This document shows positions 49,601-55,655 of a DNA stretch of 64,000 nucleotides, in pieces. The DNA lies in the NCBI GenBank assembly GCA_031213475.1, contig JARUPZ010000021.1, positions 5,618,438 to 5,682,437 on the forward strand, written 5' to 3'. A model generated the notes under the pieces. The model was not told where the DNA came from. It saw nothing but the letters and a program-made list of their open reading frames with translations, and searched no databases. Numbering within the stretch: position 1 is the stretch's first letter; every line of letters starts with the position of its first letter. Origin of the DNA: Nereocystis luetkeana (taxonomy: Eukaryota > Sar > Phaeophyceae > Laminariales > Laminariaceae). A program made the position numbers and the translations under genes.

Positions 49601-50642
49601 GCACCGGCGCTCTTACTCGTAGAGGGTTGATATATAAGGAACGCATGTATACTATAATTCAGTAAAAAAAGTATTTATATTTAGGGACAGAGTGTGTAAC
49701 TACGATTGTTCTAGCCGCTACCTCGGGGTCTCGAAGGGGGTTAATAGTTAACAACGTGAGATCATCACTATCATCATCACCACCACCTACTATTCTGACC
49801 CGTTCGTTTCCCCTTGATCGCGGAGTTCGTTCAACATAGGGGGCCGCCTACCGCGACGCCTTCAGGAGGTTTCCACTCACCTTCGAGAAGGAAGGCACCC
49901 TCTCCGGAATCACTCCCTCGATTTCTCCTATCCCGCATTGCCCTTCGCCGTTGTTCCCGCAGGAGTAAACCTTGCAACACCCGAGATTGGAAGGCGTGTC
50001 GCAAGGAAGGGGGGATAGTTGAAGCGAGAGAGAGAGAGCGGGGGGCGTACTCGTTTCGTGCTTGCCTTTGTCATTCGGCTAGTGACCACACATCCCTCTG
50101 GAGACAGAACGCCGCTCCTACCCTCGATAAAAACCAGAGACACCTTCAACTGTTGGACGCTCATTACGTGTTTTTTCATGCGGGGGTATAATAGAGGGCG
50201 GGCGGGGGTTGGTAGTGAACGAGGGTTATGTATATCCCACTACATGGCCTGAAACACACCACCTTCGAACAAGCCCTCGGCAACAATGAGTACTATTTTG
50301 CTACTACTGCTGCTTAAGCTGCTACCGCTGCTGCATAGTGCCCTGTACCTGGTATGCCATATCTACTCTCTACCCCCTGCTGCTGCCACCCCCACGACCA
50401 CCACCACCATCACCACCACCACCACCACCACCACCACCATCGTCACCACCACCTAGACCACCTAGACCACTATTAATATTACCTTCCTCGCTCACCTCCC
50501 CAGTGTTCGTAAGAACCGCCGTGTGCTCGTTACCGGCTGTGACCAGCACGATATCCTTGCCCATGCAGAAATCAGAGCGGGTCGGCGTCCGCCTCTCTAT
50601 CGTGTCACCCAGCCCCAGCTCCCCCGCCGCATTCTGCCCGAA
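19988..50642 (-). CDS. RCC1-repeat/BTB/BACK protein (5' partial, 13 exons)
   Basis: Exons, high to low: 50642-50496, 49970-49881, 40478-40351, 37232-37148, 31325-31146, 30857-30765, 29703-29558, 28138-28028, 27685-27595, 27034-26865, 25579-25426, 23864-23739, 20209-19988 (stop TAA; 20212 is an alternative start for the last exon). Phases match at every join, giving about 580 codons. About seven RCC1 repeats fill residues 1-350 (FGQNAAGELGLGD, CGHNEWGQLGHG, FGGNDFGQLGQGD, FGRNDYGQLGIG, FGRNKHGQLGTG). A BTB/POZ domain follows (SDVSFIVEGEAIFGHR, GARCEPLGCMLDGRMKEAF, SVFLAFLEFLYTDK), then a BACK-like domain (LLDVADQYLVGTLKRLCE, ACELLMTADARR). This order matches the animal RCBTB1/RCBTB2 type; such proteins are thought to be CUL3 ubiquitin-ligase adaptors, an inference here. 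The N-terminal exon or exons were not found. A GTGAGT inside the last exon (GGA/gtgagt, about 20020) might extend the gene further. Confidence 0.92.
20699..20809 (-). mobile_element. M-family MITE, decayed
   Basis: The left end TTACGGGTGGCCATAG and right end ATGGTCTCTCGTAA are mutated. TA is kept on the left only. It lies in the last RCC1-BTB intron. Confidence 0.8.
21590..22112 (-). repeat. C-tail family, near full length
   Basis: Reads on the minus strand from GTTGACGTCGGTTGGCAACG to GAGTACACC plus a C-run (G-run on + at 21580-21598). It is about 520 bp and collinear with 62508-63013 and 29752-30277. Confidence 0.8.
22265..22562 (+). repeat. GATCTAGAT-type array
   Basis: Imperfect repeats of GATGATCTAGATGATC and TCTGTAGATGATC over about 300 bp. 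The Asp/Leu-rich frame is repeat-derived. Confidence 0.85.
22960..23085 (-). repeat. Dispersed repeat E
   Basis: Contains CCGGGTGGGCATATGTAGTA and GGAATCAGAACCCACGATGG. The same block occurs at 41160-41285 and 50775-50885 in the opposite orientation. Confidence 0.6.
23330..23460 (-). repeat. C-tail family, short variant (minus)
   Basis: GTACTCGTTTATTTGCTTGC after a G-run on the + strand, then CATCCCTTTCGAGACGGAGC and GACACCTCCAACAGTTGGGC. About 130 bp, closely matched by 50045-50185. Confidence 0.75.
23475..23617 (+). repeat. GGGA tetranucleotide array
   Basis: About 136 bp of uninterrupted GGGA, 120 bp downstream of the RCC1-BTB exon 23864-23739 in the gene's direction. Confidence 0.95.
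23900..23998 (-). repeat. C-tail family, short variant, abutting an exon
   Basis: Minus-strand end GAGTAC followed by a C-run (G-run on + at 23908-23924). It lies 36 nt before the RCC1-BTB exon starting at 23864, in sense orientation. Confidence 0.8.
24005..24440 (-). repeat. Composite of C-tail family 3' ends
   Basis: Three successive minus-strand copies, each with the block TATGACCAYAGACC / CATCCCTACA. The last extends into GGTGAGCTGCTTCCCTA and TTGTTATGTAGGG-like sequence. Confidence 0.6.
24600..24740 (-). repeat. C-tail family 3' fragment (minus)
   Basis: G-run, then TATACTCGATAGGAGAGATG, TGCATGGCCGTAGGCGTATG and GCCGGGACGGAGCATATCGG. Confidence 0.75.
24860..25092 (-). repeat. GATC-rich dispersed repeat (minus)
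   Basis: The reverse complement of the family core, ending in CATACAGATCATACAGATCA. Confidence 0.6.
25165..25360 (+). repeat. C-tail family 3' ends (plus), two in tandem
   Basis: The first ends GATATCGACTACACCCCCC (about 25185-25232); the second, short variant, ends AAATCAGTACGCCCC (about 25280-25335). Both are antisense to the RCC1-BTB gene. Confidence 0.6.
25876..26095 (+). repeat. AAC/AGC/GAC trinucleotide array
   Basis: About 220 bp with an internal duplication of the ACATCAACAACAATAGCAGC segment. Poly-Asn/Thr and poly-Leu/Val frames are artefacts. Confidence 0.9.
26382..26478 (+). mobile_element. M-family MITE, left end lost
   Basis: The right end CTATGGTCCCCCGTAA is intact with TA after it. 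The left arm is replaced by a G-run. Confidence 0.75.
26577..26719 (-). mobile_element. M-family MITE with internal duplication (143 bp)
   Basis: TA on both sides and intact ends. A segment of about 35 bp (TAGGACCAAATATTGTTTGT and following) is present twice in tandem. Confidence 0.9.
27190..27300 (-). repeat. C-tail family fragment upstream of an exon
   Basis: On the minus strand it reads ...GGTCATACGGCTACTGCC ... CAGTACCCGC, then a C-run. It lies about 155 nt before the RCC1-BTB exon at 27034, sense-oriented; the intervening sequence is C-rich. Diverged copy. Confidence 0.55.
27394..27568 (+). repeat. AAC trinucleotide array next to a splice donor
   Basis: About 175 bp of AAC triplets, (GTT)n in the gene sense, starting 27 nt after the donor of RCC1-BTB exon 27685-27595. 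Confidence 0.9.
28150..28370 (+). repeat. G-rich low-complexity tract
   Basis: GGAGGGG-type sequence, C-rich in the gene sense. It lies just upstream of RCC1-BTB exon 28138-28028 and supplies its pyrimidine tract. Confidence 0.85.
29225..29475 (+). repeat. Dispersed repeat D
   Basis: Contains TTCTCAAAAATCAGTTTTTT and GAGCTCCTATACTATAATCA. Related blocks lie at 15400-15560, 57600-57765 (reverse), 61370-61510 and 63770-63960. Confidence 0.55.
29725..30277 (-). repeat. C-tail family, full length, abutting an exon
   Basis: Reads on the minus strand from about 30277 (GGTTGGGATGGCGTCTGTTG) to GAGTAC at 29752, then a C-run of more than 20 nt. The RCC1-BTB exon begins at 29703. This is the clearest case of the element supplying a polypyrimidine tract. 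Confidence 0.85.
30435..30492 (-). repeat. C-tail short-variant fragment
   Basis: G-run, then GCGTCCTCGTCTGTTGCTTG and CCTTAGTCATTTGACCATTG. Confidence 0.6.
31350..31705 (+). repeat. CATA tetranucleotide array
   Basis: About 350 bp of ATAC/CATA with a near-duplicate interspersed segment (ACGAACAAACATGCA occurs twice). It is in the RCC1-BTB intron, immediately upstream of exon 31325-31146 in the gene sense. Confidence 0.95.
31761..32725 (+). repeat. Uninterrupted GGGA array (965 bp)
   Basis: About 241 perfect GGGA units with no interruption visible, then two imperfect units to about 32750. It ends about 40 bp before the mariner element. Long SPP/GRE frames across it are artefacts. Confidence 0.97.
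33030..34430 (+). pseudogene. Mariner-like transposase, broken
   Basis: The ATG at 33030 starts MPPAGGAREKVPRNNLTEEQ, followed by a helix-turn-helix region (QRHRLIEHLLEGS ... SRYQVSGIWKRYQQQ). Catalytic-core motifs are VMVDEKWFF (first Asp), VQQDNAPSHN (second Asp) and NSPDTNILDLG (third Asp), as in plant and stramenopile mariner-like elements. It is broken by a frameshift near 33445-33460, an M MITE at 33609-33713, and at least three more frame changes (about 33910, 34010 and 34170). It cannot make a whole protein. Confidence 0.9.
33609..33713 (+). mobile_element. M-family MITE inside the transposase
   Basis: 105 bp with TA on both sides (33607-33608, 33714-33715), inserted soon after the DEKWFF motif. 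Same orientation as the 1790 copy. Confidence 0.97.
35885..36225 (+). mobile_element. tRNA-derived SINE, head type II
   Basis: The head has GCCTGTGGTTCAGGTGGTTA and a T-arm-like CTGGGTTCGAGCCCCAG. The body shares ATTCGATG..TCGACGAG and AAGGCACGTACCG with the type I SINEs, then adds AGAAGAGCCTG and ATCTGAGTTACG. The head does not fold as a complete tRNA (acceptor arms do not pair). Confidence 0.65.
36398..36656 (+). repeat. C-tail family copy (plus), 5' truncated
   Basis: Starts TCATTGAAGTTGCCATCGAT, contains GGATGCAGCTCACCCTTCAC, and ends GATCGAGTACATCTCTCC followed by a short extension and a C-run. Antisense to the RCC1-BTB gene. Confidence 0.75.
36963..37052. mobile_element. P-family palindromic MITE, TTAA on both sides
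   Basis: TTAA at 36959-36962 and 37053-37056. The ends are CCCTCTTAGGACCCCAGTCC and the inverted half. Best evidence for the TTAA target. Confidence 0.9.
37336..37439 (+). mobile_element. M-family MITE, diverged
   Basis: TA on both sides. The left end TTACGGGGGGCCAAATTATA and right end TATGGCCTCCCGAAG are mutated. It lies about 100 bp upstream, in the gene sense, of RCC1-BTB exon 37232-37148. Confidence 0.85.
37689..37787. mobile_element. P-family palindromic MITE, TTAA on both sides
   Basis: TTAA at 37685-37688 and 37788-37791. CCCCTTCAGAACTCCAGTCC on the left, the inverted half on the right. Confidence 0.9.
37908..38205 (+). repeat. GGGTC minisatellite
   Basis: Blocks of GGGTC separated by a repeated spacer (TCAAGACTTATTCAAATCTC). 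A related inverted-arranged cluster is at 59750-59930. Confidence 0.9.
38282..38765 (-). repeat. GATC-rich dispersed repeat, two copies in tandem
   Basis: Two reverse-complement copies (about 38282-38500 and 38525-38765), each with ATAGATCATCTAG, CCTCACCTGCCG and a GGCTCCTCCCACC-like block. Confidence 0.65.
38875..39072 (+). repeat. GGA trinucleotide array
   Basis: About 200 bp of GGA triplets with scattered GGG. Poly-Glu/Gly/Arg and poly-Ser/Leu frames are artefacts. Confidence 0.95.
39379..39467. mobile_element. P-family palindromic MITE
   Basis: TCAA on the left, TTAA on the right (39468-39471). Both halves are readable. Confidence 0.85.
39646..39905 (+). repeat. Three tandem hairpin units, about 86 bp each
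   Basis: Each unit reads ATACAAGGACCGTTTTGTAT ... ATACGGTCCTTATATTTC ... CTGGTACAATAGACC, so each forms a hairpin. Single related hairpins ('H') occur elsewhere in the window. Confidence 0.85.
40550..40750 (+). repeat. AGATAGATCATCTAC array
   Basis: About 12 units of ATCATCTACAGATAG type. It lies 70 bp upstream, in the gene sense, of RCC1-BTB exon 40478-40351. Confidence 0.9.
40850..40950. mobile_element. P-family palindromic MITE, diverged
   Basis: CTGCAGCAACGTTTCTTGGA on the left against AAAACGGGGCTGCAGTCTTT on the right. Confidence 0.6.
41160..41285 (+). repeat. Dispersed repeat E
   Basis: GGGTCCATCGTGGGCTCTGA and ACTACATATGCCCACCCGG, shared with 22960-23085 and 50775-50885. Confidence 0.6.
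41487..41550 (+). repeat. GATCT pentanucleotide array
   Basis: About 12 units of GATCT, followed by a C/G-rich stretch and a G-run at 41581-41606. Confidence 0.9.
41629..41718. mobile_element. P-family palindromic MITE
   Basis: GCCTTTTAGCGATTCAGTCC on the left, AAACGGGACTGCGGTTCTAA on the right. The flanks have lost TTAA. Confidence 0.75.
41830..43960. repeat. 42-bp satellite in three blocks, middle block inverted
   Basis: The unit is about 42 bp: ATTGATTTCGGGTGCTGTC then TATTAATTGGAATTGTCCGG. It runs forward at 41830-42420, inverted at 42660-43160 and forward at 43380-43960, with different sequence between blocks. The period is a multiple of three, so repeat frames stay open without implying a gene. 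Confidence 0.85.
44005..44087. repeat. H-type hairpin element (83 bp)
   Basis: TATCACTCTGCCCGAAAATA on the left, inverted as TTTTTCCGGACAGAGTGGTA on the right. Confidence 0.65.
44185..45030 (+). repeat. Region with direct repeats of a 40-bp motif
   Basis: CACTGTAGAGGCATGGCTCG occurs with variants at about 44195, 44255 and 44985. The sequence between contains open frames on both strands, but none resembles a known family. Confidence 0.45.
45572..45645 (-). repeat. CCAAATTCC short tandem repeat
   Basis: Units of TTCCCAAA over about 70 bp. Confidence 0.75.
45907..46014 (+). mobile_element. M-family MITE, strongly diverged
   Basis: GCGGTGGACCATAGTAATCA on the left, CTAGGTCCTTCGTTAC on the right. 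The internal ACATAAAAACCTATATATTT is conserved. Confidence 0.65.
46745..46822. mobile_element. P-family palindromic MITE, internally deleted
   Basis: The block GGACCGCAGTCCCGT is duplicated on the left and the loop is lost. The flanks are TTGA and TCAA. Confidence 0.75.
47095..47355 (+). repeat. GATC-rich dispersed repeat
   Basis: A long copy from ACAGATAGATCATGTACAGA, through GTTGCCGGGTGGGAGCC, to CTGTCTGTAGATAGATC-like sequence. Confidence 0.7.
47456..47528 (+). tRNA. tRNA-Val (anticodon UAC)
   Basis: A complete cloverleaf. The acceptor arm GTCGTTG pairs with CAATGAC (one G-U pair), the D arm is GCTC...GAGC, and the anticodon stem CCTGT/ACAGG encloses CTTACTC. The T arm is GAGGG-TTCGATC-CCCTC. 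A T-run at 47540-47549 fits a pol III terminator. No intron. It lies on the opposite strand inside an intron of the RCC1-BTB gene. Whether it is functional or a seed for SINEs cannot be judged from one copy, but every stem is intact. Confidence 0.93.
47588..47671. repeat. H-type hairpin element (84 bp)
   Basis: TACCACTCTACCCCTAGACA on the left, TATTTCGGGTCAGGGTGGTA on the right. Confidence 0.65.
48444..48866 (+). mobile_element. tRNA-derived SINE, head type I, split by an M MITE
   Basis: Head GTCCCCGGTGGTTTGG ... GTGGGTTCAAGTCTCACCG (B-box-like), body GGTTAGCGGAAAGCGCGAG, then the MITE at 48590-48694. After that come ATTCGATGACAATCGACGAG and the tail GGAAAGTAAAAGTGACGATT. Confidence 0.8.
48590..48694 (-). 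mobile_element. M-family MITE inside a SINE
   Basis: 105 bp with perfect ends. TA on the left, CA on the right. Confidence 0.92.
49015..49090 (+). mobile_element. SINE 3' fragment
   Basis: The stretch AAGCCGGAAAGTAAAAATGA matches only the tail of the type I SINEs. Confidence 0.5.
49467..49740. mobile_element. Larger TTAA-flanked element (274 bp)
   Basis: TTAA at 49463-49466 and 49741-49744. The ends CCCCTTCGGGAC and GTCTCGAAGGGGG are inverted. It contains an H-type hairpin at 49630-49697. Probably a relative of the P family. Confidence 0.55.
50030..50185 (-). repeat. C-tail family, short variant, upstream of an exon
   Basis: Minus-strand end GAGTACGCC then a CT-rich run. It lies about 60-75 nt before RCC1-BTB exon 49970-49881, sense-oriented, and is collinear with 23330-23460. 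Confidence 0.75.
50395..50458 (+). repeat. CAC trinucleotide array next to a splice donor
   Basis: (GGT)n in the gene sense, about 40 nt downstream of the donor of RCC1-BTB exon 50642-50496. Confidence 0.85.
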
Positions 50643-51412
50643 CTGGAGCGGGAAGCGGGAACAGATCGAAGGGTAAACAAAGAGTCCTATTGATTATTTT
50701 TTGGATTCTGTGTTTAGCGGCCACAACAAAAACCGGCTATAACACGTACCTGGTACAGTGTTACGAGGTAGCAATAGCGATCAGAAACCAAATATAGTGG
50801 TGGAAACATAGGGGGGGGTACCTGGTTTTTGGGTCCATCGTGGGTTCTGATTCTTACTACACATGCCCACCCGGAATAGTTGCGATGCTACGTATCAAGC
50901 GACTGCAATATGGTCGGGAAAACGTGCAGCAGAGTACCAAGCATACAAACATCAGCATATGTTGCGCGCGTGTGGTGGCTACATATCACTCTTGTTCCGA
51001 AATATAGGGATCGCTTGAATATTAAAACTTACTCTGAATGGTACCAGGTACTTGCCTTTCGGGACAGAGTGGGACATAGCGACTTCTTACGCCGCCGTCC
51101 GGACACACGCCCTACATGAAGTACGCGACGTGCGCTTGGAGAACTTCGGAGTTTGAGAATTTCAAGCTTGAGTTGTTTTACGTATTTAAGAAATACTGTA
51201 GAATTTACAGCGACGTAAGCATTTGTGCTCTCAGGGAGGGAGTACCACTCAGAATCTCATAATGCATGATGGCCTTTCAATCCTTTGAGGACTGCAGTCC
51301 CGTTTTGGAGAAAAACTGCTTAGAACTTGAGCGGTTTATCCTCAAAACGGGACTGCAGTCCCGTTAGTAGCCATAAAGCTCGACGCTGGCATCACAGTAA
51401 GCCGCGACCCTT
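50643..51412. other. Upstream flank of the first RCC1-BTB exon found
   Basis: No coding exon could be recognised. It holds repeat E (50775-50885), an H-type hairpin (about 50987-51075) and a P copy (51281-51366). The missing 5' exon or exons may lie here or further right. Confidence 0.5.
51281..51366. mobile_element. P-family palindromic MITE
   Basis: GACTGCAGTCCCGTTTTGGA on the left, AAAACGGGACTGCAGTCCCG on the right. TCAA on the left flank. Confidence 0.8.
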
Positions 51413-52251
51413 ACTAGAAATATGTCAACGGAAAGTGCGAAGTCAAAAAAGTTTCTTCCAAATAGAGCTGTCAAATAGAGCTTTCAGAGAGCATCCTCCC
51501 ACCGGCGCCGTGGGAAACAAGGGAAAAAATGTGTGATTTTTTCTCTCTTTTTTTTCTCACGGCTGCAGTCGGCGCAACTTGTTTTTTCTCGTTGCAAATT
51601 GTATACACACTCATAAAAATCAGCTCCTGCGACGATAGACGCTCGATCTCGACGTAGACTCAGCCCACGGCCAATCCGCTTGGTGACGGGCGAGGCCAAC
51701 GAGCATAGATGACGGTCTCCAGGATATCAGGTGAGTTCATGGTCTAGGAGGCGAGAGCTTGCCGGCGGCGTCCTACGGTATCCTCCTAAACATGAAAAAA
51801 AAACTGTTTTTTTGCCGTTCGAGACGCATCGAGAATTTTTGTCATCTGTGTGGTGCACCACCAGCGGCCATTTTTTTTTTCATAATACACACGCCCGGCC
51901 AGCGCCCGGCACATGTCACCGGCCACTGTGTGAATACGTGAACATGGTGACCCTAGGGTGGGTTGGAGCCCCCAACGAGCGCACTCCGTTCAGAATTCAT
52001 GACGCAGTCGTTGGTTTCGTCGATCGATGTCTGTCGAGGACTCGGGATCTTAAACATCCGCCTGAGTTTTTCTGAAGCCGATCTTGGCCCAACACCGGCC
52101 CCAGAATAGTTTTGTTTCGAGGTTTCCCGAAAGTTTGCAACTTTCCGTTTGAAGGACCGTGCTCATAGCAAGCCGTATCTGAGCAATTCTGACGGGTATC
52201 TTTGGAATTCAAAATTCTAGTGGAAACTTTGCGTCTCCATTGGCATAGGTC
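51413..52251 (-). mobile_element. PIF/Harbinger-like element, diverged copy
   Basis: An inverted, roughly 80% similar copy of 52413-53242. The right end GGCATAGGTC is intact and the left end is decayed. No transposase is encoded, so it is non-autonomous. Confidence 0.7.
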
Positions 52252-52412
52252 TGAGATCGAGGATTTCGTCGAAACTCTTACGTATGTAGGAGATTCTTAA
52301 CTGCTGTCATGTACTGCTGTGTGACCAAATATTATAACCTCTCAAGTAACTATTATTAATATGCTTGCCATCCGACAATGTGATATAGTGTTGTTCTAAA
52401 AAAAGGCTTTTA

Positions 52413-53242
52413 GACCTATGCCAATGGTACAGCGAAGTTGCAATAAAAAGTTTGAATTTCAAAGATACCCGCCAAAAAAAGTCAGAACACGCTTCCTATG
52501 GGCCACCTAAAAAAAAAAAAAGTTCCTAACTTTTGGAAAAGCCCGAAAAAAGCAAATCTGGGGCCGATGTTGGGCCAACATCGGCTTGAGAAAAACTCAG
52601 GCCGATCTTTGGTTCGAAGCGGCGAGATTCCGAGTCCTCGACAGACATCGATCAACAAAACCAACGATTGCGTCACGAATTCTGAACGGAATGCGCTCGT
52701 TAGGGGCTCCGACCCACCCTAGGGTCACCGTCTTCACACCATGGCCGGTGTCATGTGGCCGGAGCTGACCAGGCGTGTGATAAAAAAACATTTGGCCGCT
52801 GGTTTGCACAAAACAGAAGACAAAACTTCTCCATCCGTCTCGAATGGCAAAAAATAGTCTTTTTTTCAGGTTTGGGAGGATACCGTACGACGCCGCCGGC
52901 AAGCTCTCGCCCCCTAGACCATGGATCCGCCTGATATCTTCGAGGCCGTCATCTATGCTCGTTGGGCTTGCCAGATACCGAGTGGGTTGGCCGTGGGCTG
53001 AGTCTATGTCGAGATCGAGGGTCGATCGTCGCACGAGCTGGTTTCGATCACCGTGTTGACAATTTGCGACCAGAAAAACACAAATTGCGCCGCCTGCAGC
53101 CGTTGGGGGAAAAAAAAGAAAAAATCAAACATTTTTCTCTTTTTTTCCCACAGCGGCGGTACGAGAAATTTTTCGGCTGCATTTTTAAAGCCATATATTT
53201 GAAAAAAAACTTTTCAACTTCGCTGTACCATTGGCATAGGTC
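52413..53242 (+). mobile_element. PIF/Harbinger-like element (830 bp)
   Basis: Ends GACCTATGCCAATGGTACAG and its inverted partner (at least 28 bp), flanked by TTA at 52410-52412 and 53243-53245. The 3-bp TTA target is typical of PIF/Harbinger. No transposase is encoded. Confidence 0.8.
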
Positions 53243-53364
53243 TTAATAACAGAAAGTGAAGAACTCTCCAGAACAAAACTATTAAAAACGAAACGGTACT
53301 TGTATTTATGGACAGAATGGTATATCATAGTTATCAAATATCTCCGAAAACCAAAAATGGCTTA

Positions 53365-54142
53365 GGCCGTTTCCTATGCGGTTCGATTTTTGAGCTTCAG
53401 ATTTTGCCCCGATCGCATTTTCAGATGTGAATTTGGCAAATCGAAACAGTCTTCCTATGCGGAAAAATCAGATTTATTGTGCGTATAGAGATTCGAGCAA
53501 ACGCCGAGTCCAACTGCTGTTTTAGTGGTTTGGCGCCGCGATGAGACGCGCTGGGTGCGCTGCCCTGCGCGTAGGACCCAAGCGTGCGAGCCAAGGCTGA
53601 CTGCCTCTGGTCGGGCGGCAAAGAGACGTGGCGAGGGCGCCAGAGCCAACCTGTCTTGGTACTTTGTGTTCCATTTTGTGACTGCTGCTGCTGTACAGCA
53701 GTGTAGTCTACGAGTACTCGTACGTATCCACGGAGAGGTGCGTGCCGAGTGCGCTTCTCTTGGTCTCTAGGCCCGAGCCCGCGCCAGGCGACTGTAGTCT
53801 GGCCACGGAGGGACGCCCCCCCCGCCACCCGAGCGTCGGGCGCGAAGCAACGTCGCTATACCGCTCTGTCACCATCCAACTCATCGATCGTTCTGCTGCT
53901 GCTGTTTGCTGCCATGGATATCATCTTGAATTAAGAGAGAACGCCATTTTTCGATTCGAAAATCTGATGACCCAGGTCGTTGGATTTTGGGCCAAAATCC
54001 GACGACGCGGGTCATCGGGTTCTCAAATCGATTTTTTCCCGGTCGGATTTTGCATATTAGGACTGCATAAGCAGGGTCGTTCGTTTTTGAGATCGAAAAA
54101 CACAAATCTGAAGCTCGAAATCGAACCGCATAGGAAACAGCC
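53365..54142 (+). mobile_element. Second TTA-flanked element (778 bp)
   Basis: Ends GGCCGTTTCCTATGCGGTTC and the inverted GAACCGCATAGGAAACAGCC, flanked by TTA at 53362-53364 and 54143-54145. It is unrelated in sequence to the previous element. Internal frames have no family features. Confidence 0.8.
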
Positions 54143-55350
54143 TTATACCTCAGTAGGCTCTTTCTTATCATACCCCATTTCGATGTGTCCTGCTATTTCG
54201 ATTTGCGTCATATGTATACATACGTATACGCACTAAAAGAGCACTGATGTCATCAGGGCACACATTCATGGTCTTTCCTAATTAAGCGCGCCAACAAAAA
54301 AATTGGGAGCGAAGCGACCAAACAAAAACTTACGAGTGTGTGCCTGTATTAGTGGTGTATTTGCCAATATGCCATCATGTCATAAAACGAAAGCAAAACC
54401 AAACATTTCGCACAAGATGGGCCACACACGAAAGCAAATCGCCACGTGTGTACTTACGTACGTACGTACGTACCACTGGGTATGTACTGGTACCACTTCA
54501 GAACTTCGAGGGCTCGTATATATGAGAGGGTGCCGCTCCCGGAGATTCACCCTCATTGGGCTAACTACAGTCAATAGCGGTTTAGGTGCATCTCTAACAT
54601 CAGAGTTAGCTCAGAGGTGATTAGGGTGTGCGTATCTCTAGTAGTAGCAGCATGACCACCAGCATGGTCCTTATGCATTTTGGAGAACGTGCACCAGCGT
54701 TTCTTCCTACAACAGCCCAAGGTTGCTGTGCCTTAGCTCCATCCTGGAACCACCTCTGGTCAGTTCGAACATGCTCATTTCCCACACTATTCCCTATATA
54801 ATAGTAGGAGAAGGAAACTACGGGGCCAAAAAATGCGGCGGAACCTCTGTTGCACCGCTCTTCGCTTTCGACGAGGTTACCAAGGAGACTTGGCGCTGCG
54901 AAAGAGAGGGGGGGAGCTACGAAAGCGTCCTTCGAGAAGTATCAATCGTGCAGGGCTATAGTCAGTTCGCCCTCGACGTGCAGACGTCGCGCGACAGCTG
55001 TCATGGCAAGCACGACAAGAATTGAAAGGACATGCATTCACAAGCACAGATACATTTGACGTCCTACTCTGTCCATTGACGCACATGTCTGGGCTGCTGC
55101 TACTGTGCTTCTCTGCGACGAACACTTGGTGCGTTGCATAGCCATCCACCGCTCACCGCATAGAGCTCTCGCTCATCTTCCTTATCGTTATCCACGTCCA
55201 TCGCCCGCAAATGCCAGGCACGGGCACCAGTGCGAGTACGCCAATTTGCCACTTATCCAAGAGAGTATCATGTAGGGTGTGCTTCCATGTATTGTGAACC
55301 AGGGACTGCTCTGTCCGGAGTCGGGAACACAACACAAAGAACACACGACG
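54143..55350. other. Intergenic, no supported gene
   Basis: A + strand frame at 54723-55025 has no recognisable features. No repeat family from elsewhere in the window was identified except short CGTACGTA runs. Confidence 0.4.
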
Positions 55351-55443
55351 ATGAGGCTGCCTGCAGCAGTGTTGTCTGTGCTGATCATCACTGTCTCGGT
55401 TACGACCACTGCTGTCCACAGCTTTGCGATACTCCCCCCCACA
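55351..55443 (+). CDS. Candidate 5' exon with plastid-targeting signal
   Basis: The ATG at 55351 begins MRLPAAVLSVLIITVSVTTT, a strong signal peptide with predicted cleavage in AVHS/FAILPP. Phe at +1 with an Ala-x-x-Phe-Ala-like context is the hallmark of stramenopile plastid presequences. The frame then stays open through a basic, Arg-rich stretch to a stop inside the MITE at 55549. The only GT donors in range are ACA/gtgacg (after 55443, phase 0, compatible with the acceptor at 58187) and weaker ones. This is probably the first exon of the Lin0512 gene, but the join is inferred. Confidence 0.5.
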
Positions 55444-55548
55444 GTGACGTCTCCTGCAACCGGCAGGCACCGCGGAGCACGACGGATGGCGACAGCCGGC
55501 CGACCAGAGGGGCTCGAGGCGAGGAAGAGAGAGAGAGGCATTTATATA

Positions 55549-55655
55549 TTTAGGGGGGACCATAATAAATAGGACCAAATATTGTCAGTAAAAATAGATG
55601 AAATATATAGTTTTTTGTCTTCACCGTGGGTCCTGTTTACTATGACCCCCCGTAA
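55549..55655 (-). mobile_element. M-family MITE
   Basis: TA on both sides. Ends TTAGGGGGGACCATAATAAA and TACTATGACCCCCCGTAA. It follows the targeting exon directly. Confidence 0.88.

Noticed and set aside
54723-55025. Possible small + strand gene (100 codons)
   Set aside because: No signal peptide, domain or splice support. The composition is not distinctive.
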